Made by a program: the position numbers and the translations under genes | The notes under the pieces: model-generated | What the model was told of the DNA's origin: nothing | What the model saw: only the letters and a program-made list of their open reading frames with translations | The model's database searches: none | Shown: piece after piece, positions 17,507-29,530 of the stretch | How the letters are laid out: each line of letters begins with the position of its first letter | Numbering within the stretch: position 1 is the first letter of the stretch | DNA from: Ruoffia tabacinasalis | Lineage (GTDB): Bacteria; Bacillota; Bacilli; Lactobacillales; Aerococcaceae | DNA length: 64,000 nt | Direction of reading: 5' to 3' | NCBI RefSeq assembly: GCF_005864045.1 | Contig: NZ_VBSP01000004.1 | Location: forward strand, 1 to 64,000

Positions 17507-18607
17507 ATGAATCGCATTTATAATTTCTCTGCAGGACCGTCTACACTGCCAGTTTCAGTATTAGAAGATGTTAGTAAAAACCTGACAAATTACCAAGGGC
17601 AAGGCCTATCCGTTATGGAAATGAGCCACCGATCTCCATCCTACATGGAAATTCATGCGAATGCTAAACAGTCATTACGCAACTTAATGAATATTCCAGA
17701 TACTTACGAAATTTTATTCTTACAAGGTGGGGCATCAACTCAGTTTTCAAGTGTACCATTAAATTTATTAAATCAATCAGGTAAAGCTGACTATATCTTA
17801 ACAGGTAGTTTCTCTAAAAAAGCTTATAAAGAAGCCCTTCGCTACGGTGACATTCAAGTCGCAGCAAGTACTGAAGAAGATGATTTTACTTATATTCCGA
17901 ATAATGACGCTATTAATGTCCGTCCAGATGCTGATTATGTACATTTGTGTTTGAACAATACAATCTATGGAACGCGTTTTAAACCAGAGGAACTCCCTCA
18001 ATTTGACAATATTACTTTAGTCGCTGATATGTCTTCGAATATTCTATCAGAAGAATATGATGTCTCTAAATTTGGCCTAATCTATGCTGGAGCTCAAAAA
18101 AATATGGGACCAGCGGGTCTAACTGTTGTCATTGTGCGTAAAGACCTAGTAGGTAAGGCTCAAGATATCACGCCTACAATGCTCGATTATGCGACACAAA
18201 TTGATAAAGATTCAATGTATAACACACCTCCTACTTTTGCTATTTATGTAGCTGGTCAAGTATTTGCTTGGTTAGAAGAGCAAGGTGGTGTGAAAGCCAT
18301 CGAAGCAATCAATAAAGAAAAAACGGCTAAACTTTATGACTACATTGACCAAAGTGATTTCTATCAAGGGACAGCTCGTAAAGAGAACCGTTCAATTATG
18401 AATGTGACTTTTAGAACCGATTCAGAGGATTTAGATAAAGCTTTCGCTAAAGAAGCCCAAGAAAAAGGTCTCCATAACTTGAAGGGGCACCGATCAGTCG
18501 GTGGCATGCGTGCGAGTATCTATAACGCCATGCCGATGGAAGGTATCGATGCACTCATTAACTTTATGAAGGACTTTGAAAATAATAATAAGCGAGGTAC
18601 GAAATGA
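17507..18607 (+). CDS. serC: Phosphoserine aminotransferase
   Basis: 366 aa, class V PLP aminotransferase that converts 3-phosphohydroxypyruvate and glutamate to phosphoserine. Start MNRIYNFSAGPSTLP is the family N-terminus, with AAAGGAGCG before it; an upstream in-frame ATG at 17402 has no ribosome site. The PLP lysine lies in YAGAQKNMGPAGL and the phosphate-binding region includes QGGAS. An extended -10 TGATATAAT at 17464-17472 is the likely promoter. It overlaps serA by 4 bp (ATGA), so translation is coupled. Confidence 0.96.
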   Translation: MNRIYNFSAGPSTLPVSVLEDVSKNLTNYQGQGLSVMEMSHRSPSYMEIHANAKQSLRNLMNIPDTYEILFLQGGASTQFSSVPLNLLNQSGKADYILTGSFSKKAYKEALRYGDIQVAASTEEDDFTYIPNNDAINVRPDADYVHLCLNNTIYGTRFKPEELPQFDNITLVADMSSNILSEEYDVSKFGLIYAGAQKNMGPAGLTVVIVRKDLVGKAQDITPTMLDYATQIDKDSMYNTPPTFAIYVAGQVFAWLEEQGGVKAIEAINKEKTAKLYDYIDQSDFYQGTARKENRSIMNVTFRTDSEDLDKAFAKEAQEKGLHNLKGHRSVGGMRASIYNAMPMEGIDALINFMKDFENNNKRGTK

Positions 18608-19797
18608 GCTATACAGAAAAAAGATTTAAAATTAAAACATTAAATAATATTGATGCCAATGCATTAAGTAAGCTAACACACGAATTTACTTTAAATCATA
18701 GCGATTCTGAAGCGGATGCCATCATTGTAAGAAGTGCTGATATGCATCAAATGGATTTGCCAGAGAATTTAAAATTTGTCGGACGAGCAGGTTCAGGTGT
18801 TAACAATATCCCAATTGATGAATTGACTGAGAGGGGAATTGTTGTTGCAAATGCACCAGGAGCCAACGCAAACGGTGTGAAAGAGTTAGTTCTGTCTGCT
18901 TTGATCATATCTTCAAGAAATATTGAATCGGCCTTAGATTGGACACAAACACTCATAGGCGAGTCTGATATTGGTTCAAAAGTTGAGGCGGGTAAAAAGC
19001 AATTTGTTGGACCCGAATTAGCCCATAAGAAAATTGGCATCATTGGTTTAGGTGCCATTGGTGTGCTTGTTGCTAATATGTGTTTAAGTTTAGGGATGGA
19101 TGTCTACGGTTATGACCCATACTTATCGGTCCAACACGCTCTCGGCTTAAATCCCTCAACAAAAACTCAATATGATATTAATTATATTATGCAAAACTGT
19201 GATTACATCACATTACATATTCCATACAATGACAGTACTAAAAATTATTTAAATGCAGAATTATTAGCTGAAGCCAAAAAAGGTCAAATCATTATTAACT
19301 GTGCCCGTGGTGGTTTAGTGGATTTAAATGCTTTGGAAGACGCAATTAATAATGGAAGTATAGGTAAATATGTCGTCGATTTCCCTGATGAAAAAACATT
19401 AACTATGAAAAATACGATTAATATTCCACATCTCGGTGCATCAACGCCTGAAAGTGAAGCGAATGCAGCAAATATGGTCATTGATCAAGTAATGGATTAC
19501 TTAAAAAATGGAAACATTCATCATTCAGTGAATTTCCCTACGATTAATTTTGGTCCAATTCAAACAGTTTGCCGTATAACAGTGTTACACCGTAATATTC
19601 CGAACATGATTGGTCAGATTACTCATGTACTTTCTCAACACAATCTGAATATTAACCGATTAACGAACAAACCTCGCAATGGCTGGGCTTGTACAATGAT
19701 TGATTTAGACAATGATATCGAAGAAAATGATAAAATTGCACTTGAAAATATCGAAGGTGTCGTCCGTGTTCGACATCTTAAACCGTCAACAAACTAA
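18604..19797 (+). CDS. serA: D-3-phosphoglycerate dehydrogenase
   Basis: 397 aa. It oxidises 3-phosphoglycerate to 3-phosphohydroxypyruvate, the first step of serine synthesis. The Rossmann segment GIIGLGAIGVLVAN lies near residue 145, the catalytic helix has INCARGGLVD, and HLGAST provides the catalytic His region. A C-terminal ACT-like domain (about 315-397) suggests serine feedback. It lacks the long intervening domain of Bacillus SerA. No serB is seen next to it. Confidence 0.95.
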   Translation: MSYTEKRFKIKTLNNIDANALSKLTHEFTLNHSDSEADAIIVRSADMHQMDLPENLKFVGRAGSGVNNIPIDELTERGIVVANAPGANANGVKELVLSALIISSRNIESALDWTQTLIGESDIGSKVEAGKKQFVGPELAHKKIGIIGLGAIGVLVANMCLSLGMDVYGYDPYLSVQHALGLNPSTKTQYDINYIMQNCDYITLHIPYNDSTKNYLNAELLAEAKKGQIIINCARGGLVDLNALEDAINNGSIGKYVVDFPDEKTLTMKNTINIPHLGASTPESEANAANMVIDQVMDYLKNGNIHHSVNFPTINFGPIQTVCRITVLHRNIPNMIGQITHVLSQHNLNINRLTNKPRNGWACTMIDLDNDIEENDKIALENIEGVVRVRHLKPSTN

Positions 19798-19814
19798 GAA
19801 AAATAAGCACATAA

Positions 19815-19859
19815 AAGAAGCGATAAGCTCATCAAATGATGAAAGCTTGTCGCTTCTTT
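19815..19859. terminator. Bidirectional terminator between serA and gyrA
   Basis: AAAGAAGCGATAAGCT / AGCTTGTCGCTTCTTT stem, with A and T flanks for both converging genes. Confidence 0.85.
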
Positions 19860-19868
19860 GTTCATTTA

Positions 19869-22484
19869 TTATTCATTATCTTCATCAAACTCTTCTTCAG
19901 TATCTTCTACTGCTTCTGAAATTCTTTCTGATAATTCTTCATTGAGTTCAACATCTTCGGAAGTTACCGACTCACGGTCAACTTTGACGTCATCAATATG
20001 TTCAATGACCTCTTCCTCTGTAACATCTTCTTCAGCTGTTGGAATCGTAGCGATCGAACTAACAATAGCATCGTCATCTAAGCGAATCATACGAACACCA
20101 AGGGTAGCACGAGATGTTTGGGAAATACCACCAACGTTTGATCTGATTACAACACCTTGATCAGTCATAATCATCAAGTCTTCATCACCTTTAACAGTCA
20201 CGATACCTGCTAATTTACCACTCTTCTCAGAGATATTGGACGTTTTCACTCCAAGACCTCCACGATTTTTAGGTGTATATTCTGAAGCAGGTGTTCGTTT
20301 ACCATAACCATTTTCAGTTACAACTAAGACTTCGTGCTCATCAGTCAATACATCAGATCCAACAACATAATCATCATCACGTAATTTAATACCACGGACA
20401 CCTGTGGCAGTACGCCCCATCACACGAACATCACTTTCATTGAAAGTCATCGCGTTTCCGTTATGTGTTCCGATAATAATGTTGTGTTCACCCGTTGTTT
20501 CCATAACATTGACTAATTCATCGCCTTCTTTTAAGTTAATTGCGATTAATCCATTTTGACGAATATTATAATAATCTGATGAATCAGTACGTTTTGCTGT
20601 ACCACTTCGCGTTACAAAGAATAAGTAACTATCAGATTGACCAGATTCTTCGGTTGATTTATTCACTGAAATAATTTGTTTCACTACTTCTCCAGTACCA
20701 AGACTAATTAAGTTTACGATTGGTAAACCTTTTGCCTGACGTCCGTATTCTGGAATATCGTACCCTTTAAGGCTGAATACGCGTCCGAGGTTCGTAAAGA
20801 ATAATAGGGTATCATGGGTTGAAGCTGAGACAAGTGTTTGAATTTCATCGTTATCTCCTAAGCCCATACCTTTAACACCACGTCCACCACGGTTTTGAAC
20901 TTGGAATTCATCTTGAGTCATTCGCTTCACATATCCGTTAGCAGTTAAAGTGATTAATACATCTTCTTCATCGATTAAATCTTCGTCATCGATGTTCATT
21001 AAATCCCCAATTTGTAATTCCGTTCGACGTTCATCGCCAAAACGTGTTTTTAAATCTGTTAATTCATCTTCAATAATTTCAAACATACGCTCTTGGTTAC
21101 TTAAAATCTCAGTTAAGCGTTCAATCAATGCGAGTAAATCATTGTGTTCTTTCTCAATTTTTTCACGTTCTAAGCCAGTTAAACGAACTAAACGCATATC
21201 GAGTATTGCTTGTGCTTGGACATCTGTAAGTCCGTAATTTTCGATTAATTGTGTTTTAGCTGTCTCACCATCACGAGATGAACGGATAATCGTAATAATT
21301 TCATCAATATGATCTAAAGCAATCAATAATCCTTGTAAGATATGGTCACGATTTTCTGCTTTACGTTTCTCGAATTCAGTTCTACGACGAATCACTTCAA
21401 TTTGGTGATCTAAATACTTATCAAGAATATCTTTAATACCTAGGACTTTAGGTACGCCACCGTCAATCGCAAGCATATTAAAACCAAATGACACTTGCAT
21501 TGGAGTGTATTTGTAAAGGTTATTCAAGACAACACTGGCAGAAACATCACGTCTTACTTCAATAACCACACGTGTCCCTTCACGTGCAGACTCGTCGTTA
21601 GCATAAGTAATACCTTCGATTCGTTTTTCACGAGCTAATTCAGCAATACGTTTAACTAAATTCGCTTTATTTACTCCATAGGGTAATTCTGAAACAATAA
21701 TACGTTCACGATCATTACCAATGGGTTCAATGTCTACTTTTGAACGGATAATGATTTTCCCTTTACCTGTTTTGTAGGCTTTACGAATACCTGATTTCCC
21801 CATAACAATACCACCCGTTGGGAAATCCGGACCTGGAATGTGTTCCATAATTTCTTCGACAGTAATTTCTGGATTGTGCATTAGCGCAATCACACCATCA
21901 ATGACTTCACCTAAATTATGTGGCGGAATATTTGTTGCCATCCCCACAGCAATACCAGCCGCACCGTTTACCAACAGGTTAGGGAAACGAGCAGGTAATA
22001 CTACGGGTTCTTTTTCTTCTTGAGAATAGTTTTCTTGAAAATCAATAGTATCTTTATTAATATCACGAAGCATTTCTAAGGCAATTTTCGACATACGTGC
22101 TTCCGTATAACGCATTGCCGCTGCTCCGTCACCATCGACTGAACCAAAGTTCCCGTGCCCATCCACGAGTAATTGACGGTAACTAAATGGTTGTGCCATA
22201 CGTACCATCGCTTCATAGATTGCTGAGTCCCCATGGGGGTGATATTTCCCCATAACATCCCCAACAATACGTGCAGATTTCTTATGTGGTTTATCAGGGG
22301 TAACTCCTAATTCATTCATCCCATATAAAATACGGCGCTGAACGGGTTTCAAACCATCACGTACATCTGGAAGTGCACGTGAGACAATAACACTCATTGC
22401 ATAGTCAAGGAATGACGTTCGCATTTCATCTGGAAGATTAATTGATTCAATTTCGCGGTGATTATCTCCGAAAATTTCACTCAT
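19869..22484 (-). CDS. gyrA: DNA gyrase subunit A
   Basis: 871 aa. Catalytic breakage-reunion subunit with the active Tyr126 in [10 protein letters not shown]. The quinolone-determining region reads [14 protein letters not shown], with Ser87 and Glu91, the susceptible-type residues at E. coli positions 83 and 87. The C-terminal beta-pinwheel has the GyrA box [11 protein letters not shown] and several related blades. The protein ends in a long acidic tail (about the last 55 residues). It follows gyrB by 45 bp. Confidence 0.98.
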   Translation of the reverse strand: MSEIFGDNHREIESINLPDEMRTSFLDYAMSVIVSRALPDVRDGLKPVQRRILYGMNELGVTPDKPHKKSARIVGDVMGKYHPHGDSAIYEAMVRMAQPFSYRQLLVDGHGNFGSVDGDGAAAMRYTEARMSKIALEMLRDINKDTIDFQENYSQEEKEPVVLPARFPNLLVNGAAGIAVGMATNIPPHNLGEVIDGVIALMHNPEITVEEIMEHIPGPDFPTGGIVMGKSGIRKAYKTGKGKIIIRSKVDIEPIGNDRERIIVSELPYGVNKANLVKRIAELAREKRIEGITYANDESAREGTRVVIEVRRDVSASVVLNNLYKYTPMQVSFGFNMLAIDGGVPKVLGIKDILDKYLDHQIEVIRRRTEFEKRKAENRDHILQGLLIALDHIDEIITIIRSSRDGETAKTQLIENYGLTDVQAQAILDMRLVRLTGLEREKIEKEHNDLLALIERLTEILSNQERMFEIIEDELTDLKTRFGDERRTELQIGDLMNIDDEDLIDEEDVLITLTANGYVKRMTQDEFQVQNRGGRGVKGMGLGDNDEIQTLVSASTHDTLLFFTNLGRVFSLKGYDIPEYGRQAKGLPIVNLISLGTGEVVKQIISVNKSTEESGQSDSYLFFVTRSGTAKRTDSSDYYNIRQNGLIAINLKEGDELVNVMETTGEHNIIIGTHNGNAMTFNESDVRVMGRTATGVRGIKLRDDDYVVGSDVLTDEHEVLVVTENGYGKRTPASEYTPKNRGGLGVKTSNISEKSGKLAGIVTVKGDEDLMIMTDQGVVIRSNVGGISQTSRATLGVRMIRLDDDAIVSSIATIPTAEEDVTEEEVIEHIDDVKVDRESVTSEDVELNEELSERISEAVEDTEEEFDEDNE

Positions 22485-22529
22485 ATTTTTATTCCTTTCT
22501 GTTTATGAGACATAGATACGTTGTAGTAA

Positions 22530-24452
<1,923 letters not shown>

Positions 24453-25574
24453 CTACTCTCCTTCTTCGGTAATCTGCCCATCTTCAACATACAAGATTTG
24501 TGCATGTTCTAATTGTGTCAGGTTTAACCCTTTAATTGTAGCTGTCGTTAGGAATGTTTGAACTTTCCCTTCAATCTGGCTCATTAATATATGTTGTCGA
24601 TTATCATCTAATTCAGATAAGACATCATCTAATAGTAAAATTGGATATTCTCCAATCCGATTATTTAGCCATTCAATCTCAGCTAACTTCAAAGATAGGA
24701 CAATTGTTCTTTGCTGTCCTTGCGATGCGAAGTTTTGTGCATCTTTTTCATTCAATGAAAAATACAAATCATCACGATGGGGCCCATAAGCGGTAACGCC
24801 CCGTTCTTTTTCTCTTTCGAGAGAATTCTCATATAAACGATGGAATTGTTGGTCAAGTGTATCTAATTGCTCATAATCTAACTTCGATGTACTGCTCTTA
24901 TATTCCAAACTCAAAATATCACGTTGATTTGAAAGTGACTTATGAATAGGGCGAGCAAGTTCATCAAGAGCTTCTACAAATTCAATTCGATAAGTAATGA
25001 TTTCAACCGCTTTTTCGATGAGCTGGTCCGTAATCACATCAAAATAAACTGGATCGAATTGTTTTTTGTAGCCATTTTCTTTTAAATAGCGATTGCGCTG
25101 CTTTAAAATGCGATTGTAATCAAGAAGTGCTTGTAGATAAACTGGATGGGATTGTCCCAACTCAGAATCTAAAAATTTGCGTCTCAAACTAGGAGAGCCT
25201 TTAATTAACTGAAGATCCTCCGGTGCAAATAAAACGACATTTAATTTTCCGATAAAATGACTTAGCTTTGCTTGTTCAATATAGTTTACCTTAGCAATTT
25301 TACCTTTAGGGCCTAAAGACAGTGACAAAGGAAAGTCATAATTTTTGGTTTCAATTGTCGCTTCAACTTGAGCGTAAGATTCACCCCAACGAATTAACTC
25401 ATTATCATGGTTGGTCCGATGACTTTTTGCCATGGATAACAAAAAAATCGCCTCAAGGAGATTGGTTTTTCCTTGGGCATTTTCACCAGTTAAAATCGTT
25501 AAGCCGTCATTAAATGTTAAGTCAAGCAATTCATAATTACGATAATTTTTTAGTTGTAGTTGCTTTACTTTCAT
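24453..25574 (-). CDS. recF: DNA replication and repair protein RecF
   Basis: 373 aa SMC-like ATPase that helps load RecA at gaps. Walker A GENAQGKTNLLEAI (about 31-44), signature FASQGQQRTIVLSLKLAE and Walker B PILLLDDVLSELD. The start codon overlaps the stop of yaaA by 1 bp, so translation is probably coupled. Confidence 0.97.
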   Translation of the reverse strand: MKVKQLQLKNYRNYELLDLTFNDGLTILTGENAQGKTNLLEAIFLLSMAKSHRTNHDNELIRWGESYAQVEATIETKNYDFPLSLSLGPKGKIAKVNYIEQAKLSHFIGKLNVVLFAPEDLQLIKGSPSLRRKFLDSELGQSHPVYLQALLDYNRILKQRNRYLKENGYKKQFDPVYFDVITDQLIEKAVEIITYRIEFVEALDELARPIHKSLSNQRDILSLEYKSSTSKLDYEQLDTLDQQFHRLYENSLEREKERGVTAYGPHRDDLYFSLNEKDAQNFASQGQQRTIVLSLKLAEIEWLNNRIGEYPILLLDDVLSELDDNRQHILMSQIEGKVQTFLTTATIKGLNLTQLEHAQILYVEDGQITEEGE

Positions 25575-25801
25575 TAATCTCTATTTTTAATGAATACTTT
25601 TACTTCCTCGTGAGGGAATTCAATGACATCGCCTTCGCGTAGTTTACGTCCACGGCGTTGTTCTTCTTCATCATTTACATAGACAAAATATTCGCTTAAA
25701 TACCATTTTGCCATTCCACCACTTTGGATAATATCAGTAATTTTTAAAACTTGACCTAAAGTTACATACTCCGTCGTAATTTCTATTACACGTTCATCCA
25801 T
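25574..25801 (-). CDS. yaaA: S4-domain RNA-binding protein YaaA
   Basis: 75 aa, one small S4-like domain: ITTEYVTLGQVLKITDIIQS, then GRKLREGDVIEF. This family sits between dnaN and recF in most Bacillota, as here; some members help ribosome assembly. Overlaps recF by 1 bp. Confidence 0.9.
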   Translation of the reverse strand: MDERVIEITTEYVTLGQVLKITDIIQSGGMAKWYLSEYFVYVNDEEEQRRGRKLREGDVIEFPHEEVKVFIKNRD

Positions 25802-26011
25802 TTTTTATCACCCAATCAGCATATTTATTCTCTTATATTATACCTTTAAATTGTCTAAACATCAAATTTAATAGCTATTTTTACGTCATTTTAGCTTTTA
25901 AATACATTATTAGGTAGAAAAGCTTATTTTTTAACATTTACCCAAAACCGGCTATTTTTTGTATTTATGGAAAATGACTGGTTTGGCAACTAATTTTAAA
26001 ATAATTCTTCT

Positions 26012-26053
26012 CGCTTAGAAAAGTTATGCACATGGGGATAACTTTTCTAAGCG
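26012..26053. repeat. Perfect 16-bp inverted repeat carrying a DnaA box
   Basis: Arms CGCTTAGAAAAGTTAT and ATAACTTTTCTAAGCG are perfectly complementary around a 10-nt loop GCACATGGGG. The junction of left arm and loop is TTATGCACA (26024-26032), a perfect DnaA box. On the other strand the loop and right arm read TTATCCCCA, one base off a box. No T-run follows on either strand, so it is not a typical terminator. Confidence 0.85.
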
Positions 26054-26114
26054 AAACTACTTATTTTCGCAACAGTTCATTATAACTTAGTTGCTCGTTT
26101 CAGACAACTTAATA

Positions 26115-26165
26115 TAAAAAAACTCCTAATCTTACTAACCGCTTGGGCTAGATAAGACAGGAGCT
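26115..26165 (-). terminator. dnaN terminator
   Basis: Imperfect stem of CTCCTGTCTTATCTAGCC with GGTTAGTAAGATTAGGAG, then TTTTTTT on the minus strand. Confidence 0.8.
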
Positions 26166-26176
26166 TCATTTCAAAA

Positions 26177-27325
26177 TTAGTGCGTACGAATTGGTGTTAA
26201 TAATTGCAGTAATTCATTGTTAGGTGTTTCACTTTTCTCAAGAGCCGAAATTAATAAAGGACGGACACTTGAAGTAAAGCCAACATTAATGTCAACACCA
26301 CTAAATGAGCGTAAAGCATCTTTCATATAATCAGGGTTAAATGAAATTTTAATTGGTTCACCTGTGATTGACTTAGCACTGATTGATTCATTCGCGGAAC
26401 CTAAACTGCTTCCTTGAACAGATAAATCAATGTTGTCATCCGTAATGTCTAATTGAACGACGTTATTTTTACCTTGATGTGACATTAGACTTGCACGGTC
26501 AATCGCATGTAGGAATTGATCTGCGTTTAAGACAATTTCAGTCGTATGTGATGAAGGTAATAAACGATCTGTATCAGGATAATTCCCTTCAAGTAAACGA
26601 GAATAGATTGTTAAATTATCAATTAAAAAGATAACTTGTTGTTCTGTCACAATCATTTCAATCATTTGATCATCTTGAACAATCCGTTCTAATTCATTCA
26701 ATGTTTTCTTAGGTATTGTGATTGCTTCAAAGTTAGCTTGATCCGTTGTAAATTCAACAGGGATTTGGCGACGACTTAGTCGGTGACTATCTGTAGCAAC
26801 ACCTGTAATGTGACCTTCGTTCATCATTAAGTGAACCCCTGTTAAGACAGGACGGCTTTCTTGATTTGATGCTGAGAAGATTGTTTGACTAATTAATTCT
26901 TTAAATAATACCGTTGGTAAGTTGATCTTACGATCGGATTCAATCTCAGGTAAGCGAGGGTATGATTGTCCATCTGTACCGTTCAATGAGAAAATCGCTT
27001 CTCCTGAAGTAGCTGTTAATATGAATTGCTCATTTGTTTCGATCGTCACTTTAGTTGTAGGTAGTTTTCGTACAATATCATTAAAAATTCTAGCTGTTAC
27101 AACGATACTACCAGTTTCTTCAATTTCTAAACCTAAAGAATCATCTTGTACTGATAAGAAACTTTCAATAGATATCTCAGCGTCAGAACCAATTAAAGTA
27201 ATACCTTCTTTTGTCGCTGTAATTTTTATACCAGTTAAAATAGGGATTGTTGCTTTCGAGGGAATTGCTCGAGATACGTCAATTAATTGTGCAGTAAATG
27301 CTGCTCTTCCAATAGTAAATTTCAT
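26177..27325 (-). CDS. dnaN: DNA polymerase III beta sliding clamp
   Basis: 382 aa, three-domain clamp that tethers the polymerase to DNA. It starts MKFTIGRAAFTAQLIDVSRAI; conserved pieces include TGVHLMMNEGHITGVATDSHRLS and FNPDYMKDAL, and it ends in the usual LLTPIRT. It lies downstream of dnaA across the origin-unwinding region. Confidence 0.98.
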   Translation of the reverse strand: MKFTIGRAAFTAQLIDVSRAIPSKATIPILTGIKITATKEGITLIGSDAEISIESFLSVQDDSLGLEIEETGSIVVTARIFNDIVRKLPTTKVTIETNEQFILTATSGEAIFSLNGTDGQSYPRLPEIESDRKINLPTVLFKELISQTIFSASNQESRPVLTGVHLMMNEGHITGVATDSHRLSRRQIPVEFTTDQANFEAITIPKKTLNELERIVQDDQMIEMIVTEQQVIFLIDNLTIYSRLLEGNYPDTDRLLPSSHTTEIVLNADQFLHAIDRASLMSHQGKNNVVQLDITDDNIDLSVQGSSLGSANESISAKSITGEPIKISFNPDYMKDALRSFSGVDINVGFTSSVRPLLISALEKSETPNNELLQLLTPIRTH

Positions 27326-27334
27326 ATCGTCACT

Positions 27335-27366
27335 CCTTATATATATATTATATATTAATAAATAAG
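27335..27366. other. AT-rich DNA-unwinding element candidate
   Basis: An alternating TA-rich stretch (TATATATATATTATATATTAA and similar) directly beside the DnaA-trios. It is the only such run in the dnaA-dnaN spacer, so it is the best candidate for initial strand opening. Confidence 0.65.
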
Positions 27367-27386
27367 TAATAGTAGTAGTAGGGGCT
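27367..27386 (+). promoter_or_regulatory. DnaA-trio array and GC cluster (basal unwinding system)
   Basis: Five in-phase triplets TAA-TAG-TAG-TAG-TAG (27367-27381), then GGGCTG-type GC cluster, then a DnaA box at 27395-27403. This is the order described for the Bacillus basal unwinding system, where DnaA assembles from the boxes onto the 3'-GAT/AAT-5' trios of one strand. Confidence 0.75.
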
Positions 27387-27394
27387 GTTAATTC

Positions 27395-27487
27395 TGTGCA
27401 TAATCATCATTGATGCATGAATGTAAGCCAAAATGCTTGTTCGTCAACATGTGCATAAGTCCAGAGTTCAGTCACAACTTATACACA
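27395..27487. promoter_or_regulatory. oriC: oriC, downstream DnaA boxes
   Basis: Three perfect TTATNCACA boxes between dnaA and dnaN: 27395-27403 (minus), 27450-27458 (minus) and 27479-27487 (plus). Together with trios and AT-rich DNA they form the unwinding half of a bipartite origin. Confidence 0.85.
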
Positions 27488-27497
27488 TGTTAATAAT

Positions 27498-28835
27498 TTA
27501 TCTTTGAAGTCTTTGCTTCAATTGATTGATTTCATTCTTCAATTGAATGTCTGTTTCAATCTCATCTGTGATTTTCTCATAGGCATGAATGACGGTTGTA
27601 TGATTTTTATTCCCAAAGTATTCTCCGATTTTAGGGAAAGACATTTCCGTTAATTCACGTGTTAGATACATCGCTACTTGGCGCGGGAAGACAATATTTT
27701 TAGTTCGTTTTTTACCACGAATGTCTTCAGGGGTGATTTGATAATAGCGACTGACGTAATCAATAACTTCATCAGGTGTTAGAGGCTTCGCTTCGCCTTT
27801 ATTAATGATATTATGTAATGCAGAGGCAGCAAGTTCGGTATCAATTTCTTTTCCTTGAATGGCTGCATAAGCAATCACTCGCACTAAAGCACCTTCTAAT
27901 TCACGAATGTTGGTGTCGACGTTATTGGCGATATACGTTAATGTATCAGGGCTCACATCTAATTGCTCACTAGACGCTTTTTTACGAAGAATCGCAATCC
28001 GTGTCTCCAAATCCGGTGGAGTAATGTCCGTTGATAAGCCCCATTTAAAGCGGCTTATTAAACGTTCTTCCAAATTTGTAATGTTGTTCGGTAGACGATC
28101 ACTCGTTAGAACAATTTGCTTATTATTATTATAAAGCTCATTAAATGTATGGAAAAACTCTTCTTGAGTTTTATCTTTCTTAGATAAAAACTGAATGTCA
28201 TCTATTAATAGAACATCAATTTCACGGTACATACTTCTAAACTCTGCTTGTGACCCATCACGAATCGCTGTAATAAAGTCATTCATGAAAGATTCACTGG
28301 TAGAGTATTTTATTCTTGCTGAGGGTTGCTTGCGCTTGATCTCATTACCAATTGCTTGCATTAAGTGAGTTTTACCTAAACCAACGCCTCCGTATATTAA
28401 TAGAGGATTGTAGGTTTTTCCTGGCGAATCAACGACCGCTAAAGCCGCTCCATTAGCCATCTTATTACCTTCACCGATAACAAATGTCTCAAACACGTAA
28501 TTTGGGTTTAACTGTGATTCTGAGAATTCACCTGTGTCTTCGACCTCAGGTACGACTTTCTTAGCTTGATTCGATTCACGTTGATCTTCAGGTACGATTA
28601 CAAAAGTCGGTGTATATTCTAAACCATACACTTCAAGACTAAACTGAATGACGTAACCAGATAGATGTCTTTCCCAATAGTTTTTGGTTAGAGCATTTGG
28701 TACAGCTAAAGTGATAGTCTGATCTCCAATTCGAGTTGGATAGACTGGTGCAACCCAATTATCGAATGATTGATCGGACAGGCGTTCACTTATATAGTGC
28801 TGGCAATCCCTCCAAAATTTTTCTTTTTCTTCCAT
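27498..28835 (-). CDS. dnaA: Chromosomal replication initiator DnaA
   Basis: 445 aa from ATG 28835 (an in-frame TTG three codons earlier is too close to GAGAGG). Domain I about 1-85, a short linker, AAA+ domain with Walker A GGVGLGKTHLMQAIG and Walker B VLLIDDIQFL, then a C-terminal HTH with the DnaA-box signature FGNKNHTTVIHAYEKI. It binds the boxes on both sides of its own gene and opens oriC. The upstream box array may also repress its promoter. Confidence 0.98.
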   Translation of the reverse strand: MEEKEKFWRDCQHYISERLSDQSFDNWVAPVYPTRIGDQTITLAVPNALTKNYWERHLSGYVIQFSLEVYGLEYTPTFVIVPEDQRESNQAKKVVPEVEDTGEFSESQLNPNYVFETFVIGEGNKMANGAALAVVDSPGKTYNPLLIYGGVGLGKTHLMQAIGNEIKRKQPSARIKYSTSESFMNDFITAIRDGSQAEFRSMYREIDVLLIDDIQFLSKKDKTQEEFFHTFNELYNNNKQIVLTSDRLPNNITNLEERLISRFKWGLSTDITPPDLETRIAILRKKASSEQLDVSPDTLTYIANNVDTNIRELEGALVRVIAYAAIQGKEIDTELAASALHNIINKGEAKPLTPDEVIDYVSRYYQITPEDIRGKKRTKNIVFPRQVAMYLTRELTEMSFPKIGEYFGNKNHTTVIHAYEKITDEIETDIQLKNEINQLKQRLQR

Positions 28836-28943
28836 TAGATTCAATTCCTCTCAATTACCGAAAACAAATTTCACCATATAATTATAAGTAAAATAATTTT
28901 AGCATATTATGAGTTTTCCACAAGCTATAAAAACAAAAATAAG

Positions 28944-29211
28944 TTATGCACTCATGCACATTTGAGTTATCAACAGGTGAAAAAGAACTGTGCATAAGTG
29001 AATTAAAATAGAGTTATCAACACCCAGTTGTGGATAAGTTAGTCTCAATACTTGCCTATCTTATCACATTCTAAAAAGTTATGCACTAAATCTGAGTGAA
29101 ATTATACACACAATAAACACCTTGTTGATATGTTCATAACTCAAAGAAAAACTTGTGGATAAAAAAATATACATTTCAACTTATGCACAAGGTAAAATTA
29201 GTTGTGGATAA
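28944..29211. promoter_or_regulatory. oriC: oriC, upstream DnaA-box cluster
   Basis: Six perfect TTATNCACA boxes: 28989-28997, 29029-29037, 29154-29162 and 29203-29211 (minus), 29102-29110 and 29181-29189 (plus). Near matches lie at 28944-28952, 28952-28960, 28967-28975 and 29014-29022. It spans most of the dnaA-rpmH spacer, with AT-rich DNA to about 29300. This corresponds to the incA/incB-type half of a bipartite Bacillota origin and contains the dnaA promoter. Confidence 0.93.
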
Positions 29212-29303
29212 GTTTGTTTATAAGTTGCAGTGTTTATGTTAAAATGTATAACGTAAAATAAAAGCAAATAGAATTTATTTGAAAAAAATAATTAATTAAT
29301 AAC

Positions 29304-29332
29304 TTGACAATCATCCCTTACTTCTATAAAAT
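29304..29332 (+). promoter_or_regulatory. rpmH promoter
   Basis: TTGACA (29304-29309), 17-bp spacer, TAAAAT (29327-29332), 42 bp before the rpmH start. Confidence 0.8.
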
Positions 29333-29374
29333 ATTTGAGTATTGTACACATATTGCATTTAGGAGGTGTATACC

Positions 29375-29512
29375 ATGACAAAAAGAACTTATCAACCAAA
29401 GAAACGTAAACGTAGTAGAGTACATGGATTCCGTAAGAGAATGAGTACTAAAAACGGCCGTAATGTTTTAAAAAGACGTCGTCTAAAAGGACGTAAGAAA
29501 ATATCAGCATAA
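29375..29512 (+). CDS. rpmH: 50S ribosomal protein L34
   Basis: 45-aa very basic protein starting [19 protein letters not shown] and ending GRKKISA, the L34 family. One residue longer than the usual 44. AGGAGGTG precedes the ATG at 29375. It is the first rightward gene from oriC, upstream of rnpA as in nearly all bacteria, but here a terminator separates the two. Confidence 0.97.
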   Translation: MTKRTYQPKKRKRSRVHGFRKRMSTKNGRNVLKRRRLKGRKKISA

Positions 29513-29530
29513 TAATAATGATATTTATTG

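Larger units (their letters stand above)
25802..26176. other. Gene-free spacer between dnaN and yaaA
   Basis: 375 bp of AT-rich DNA. It contains the dnaN terminator (26115-26165) and a perfect 16-bp inverted repeat with DnaA boxes (26012-26053). I see no ORF. A promoter for yaaA-recF-gyrBA must lie here, but I cannot fix it. Confidence 0.6.

Noticed and set aside
19858-20160. Ser-rich ORF opposite the gyrA C-terminus
   Set aside because: Antisense shadow of the acidic GyrA tail, no start signal.
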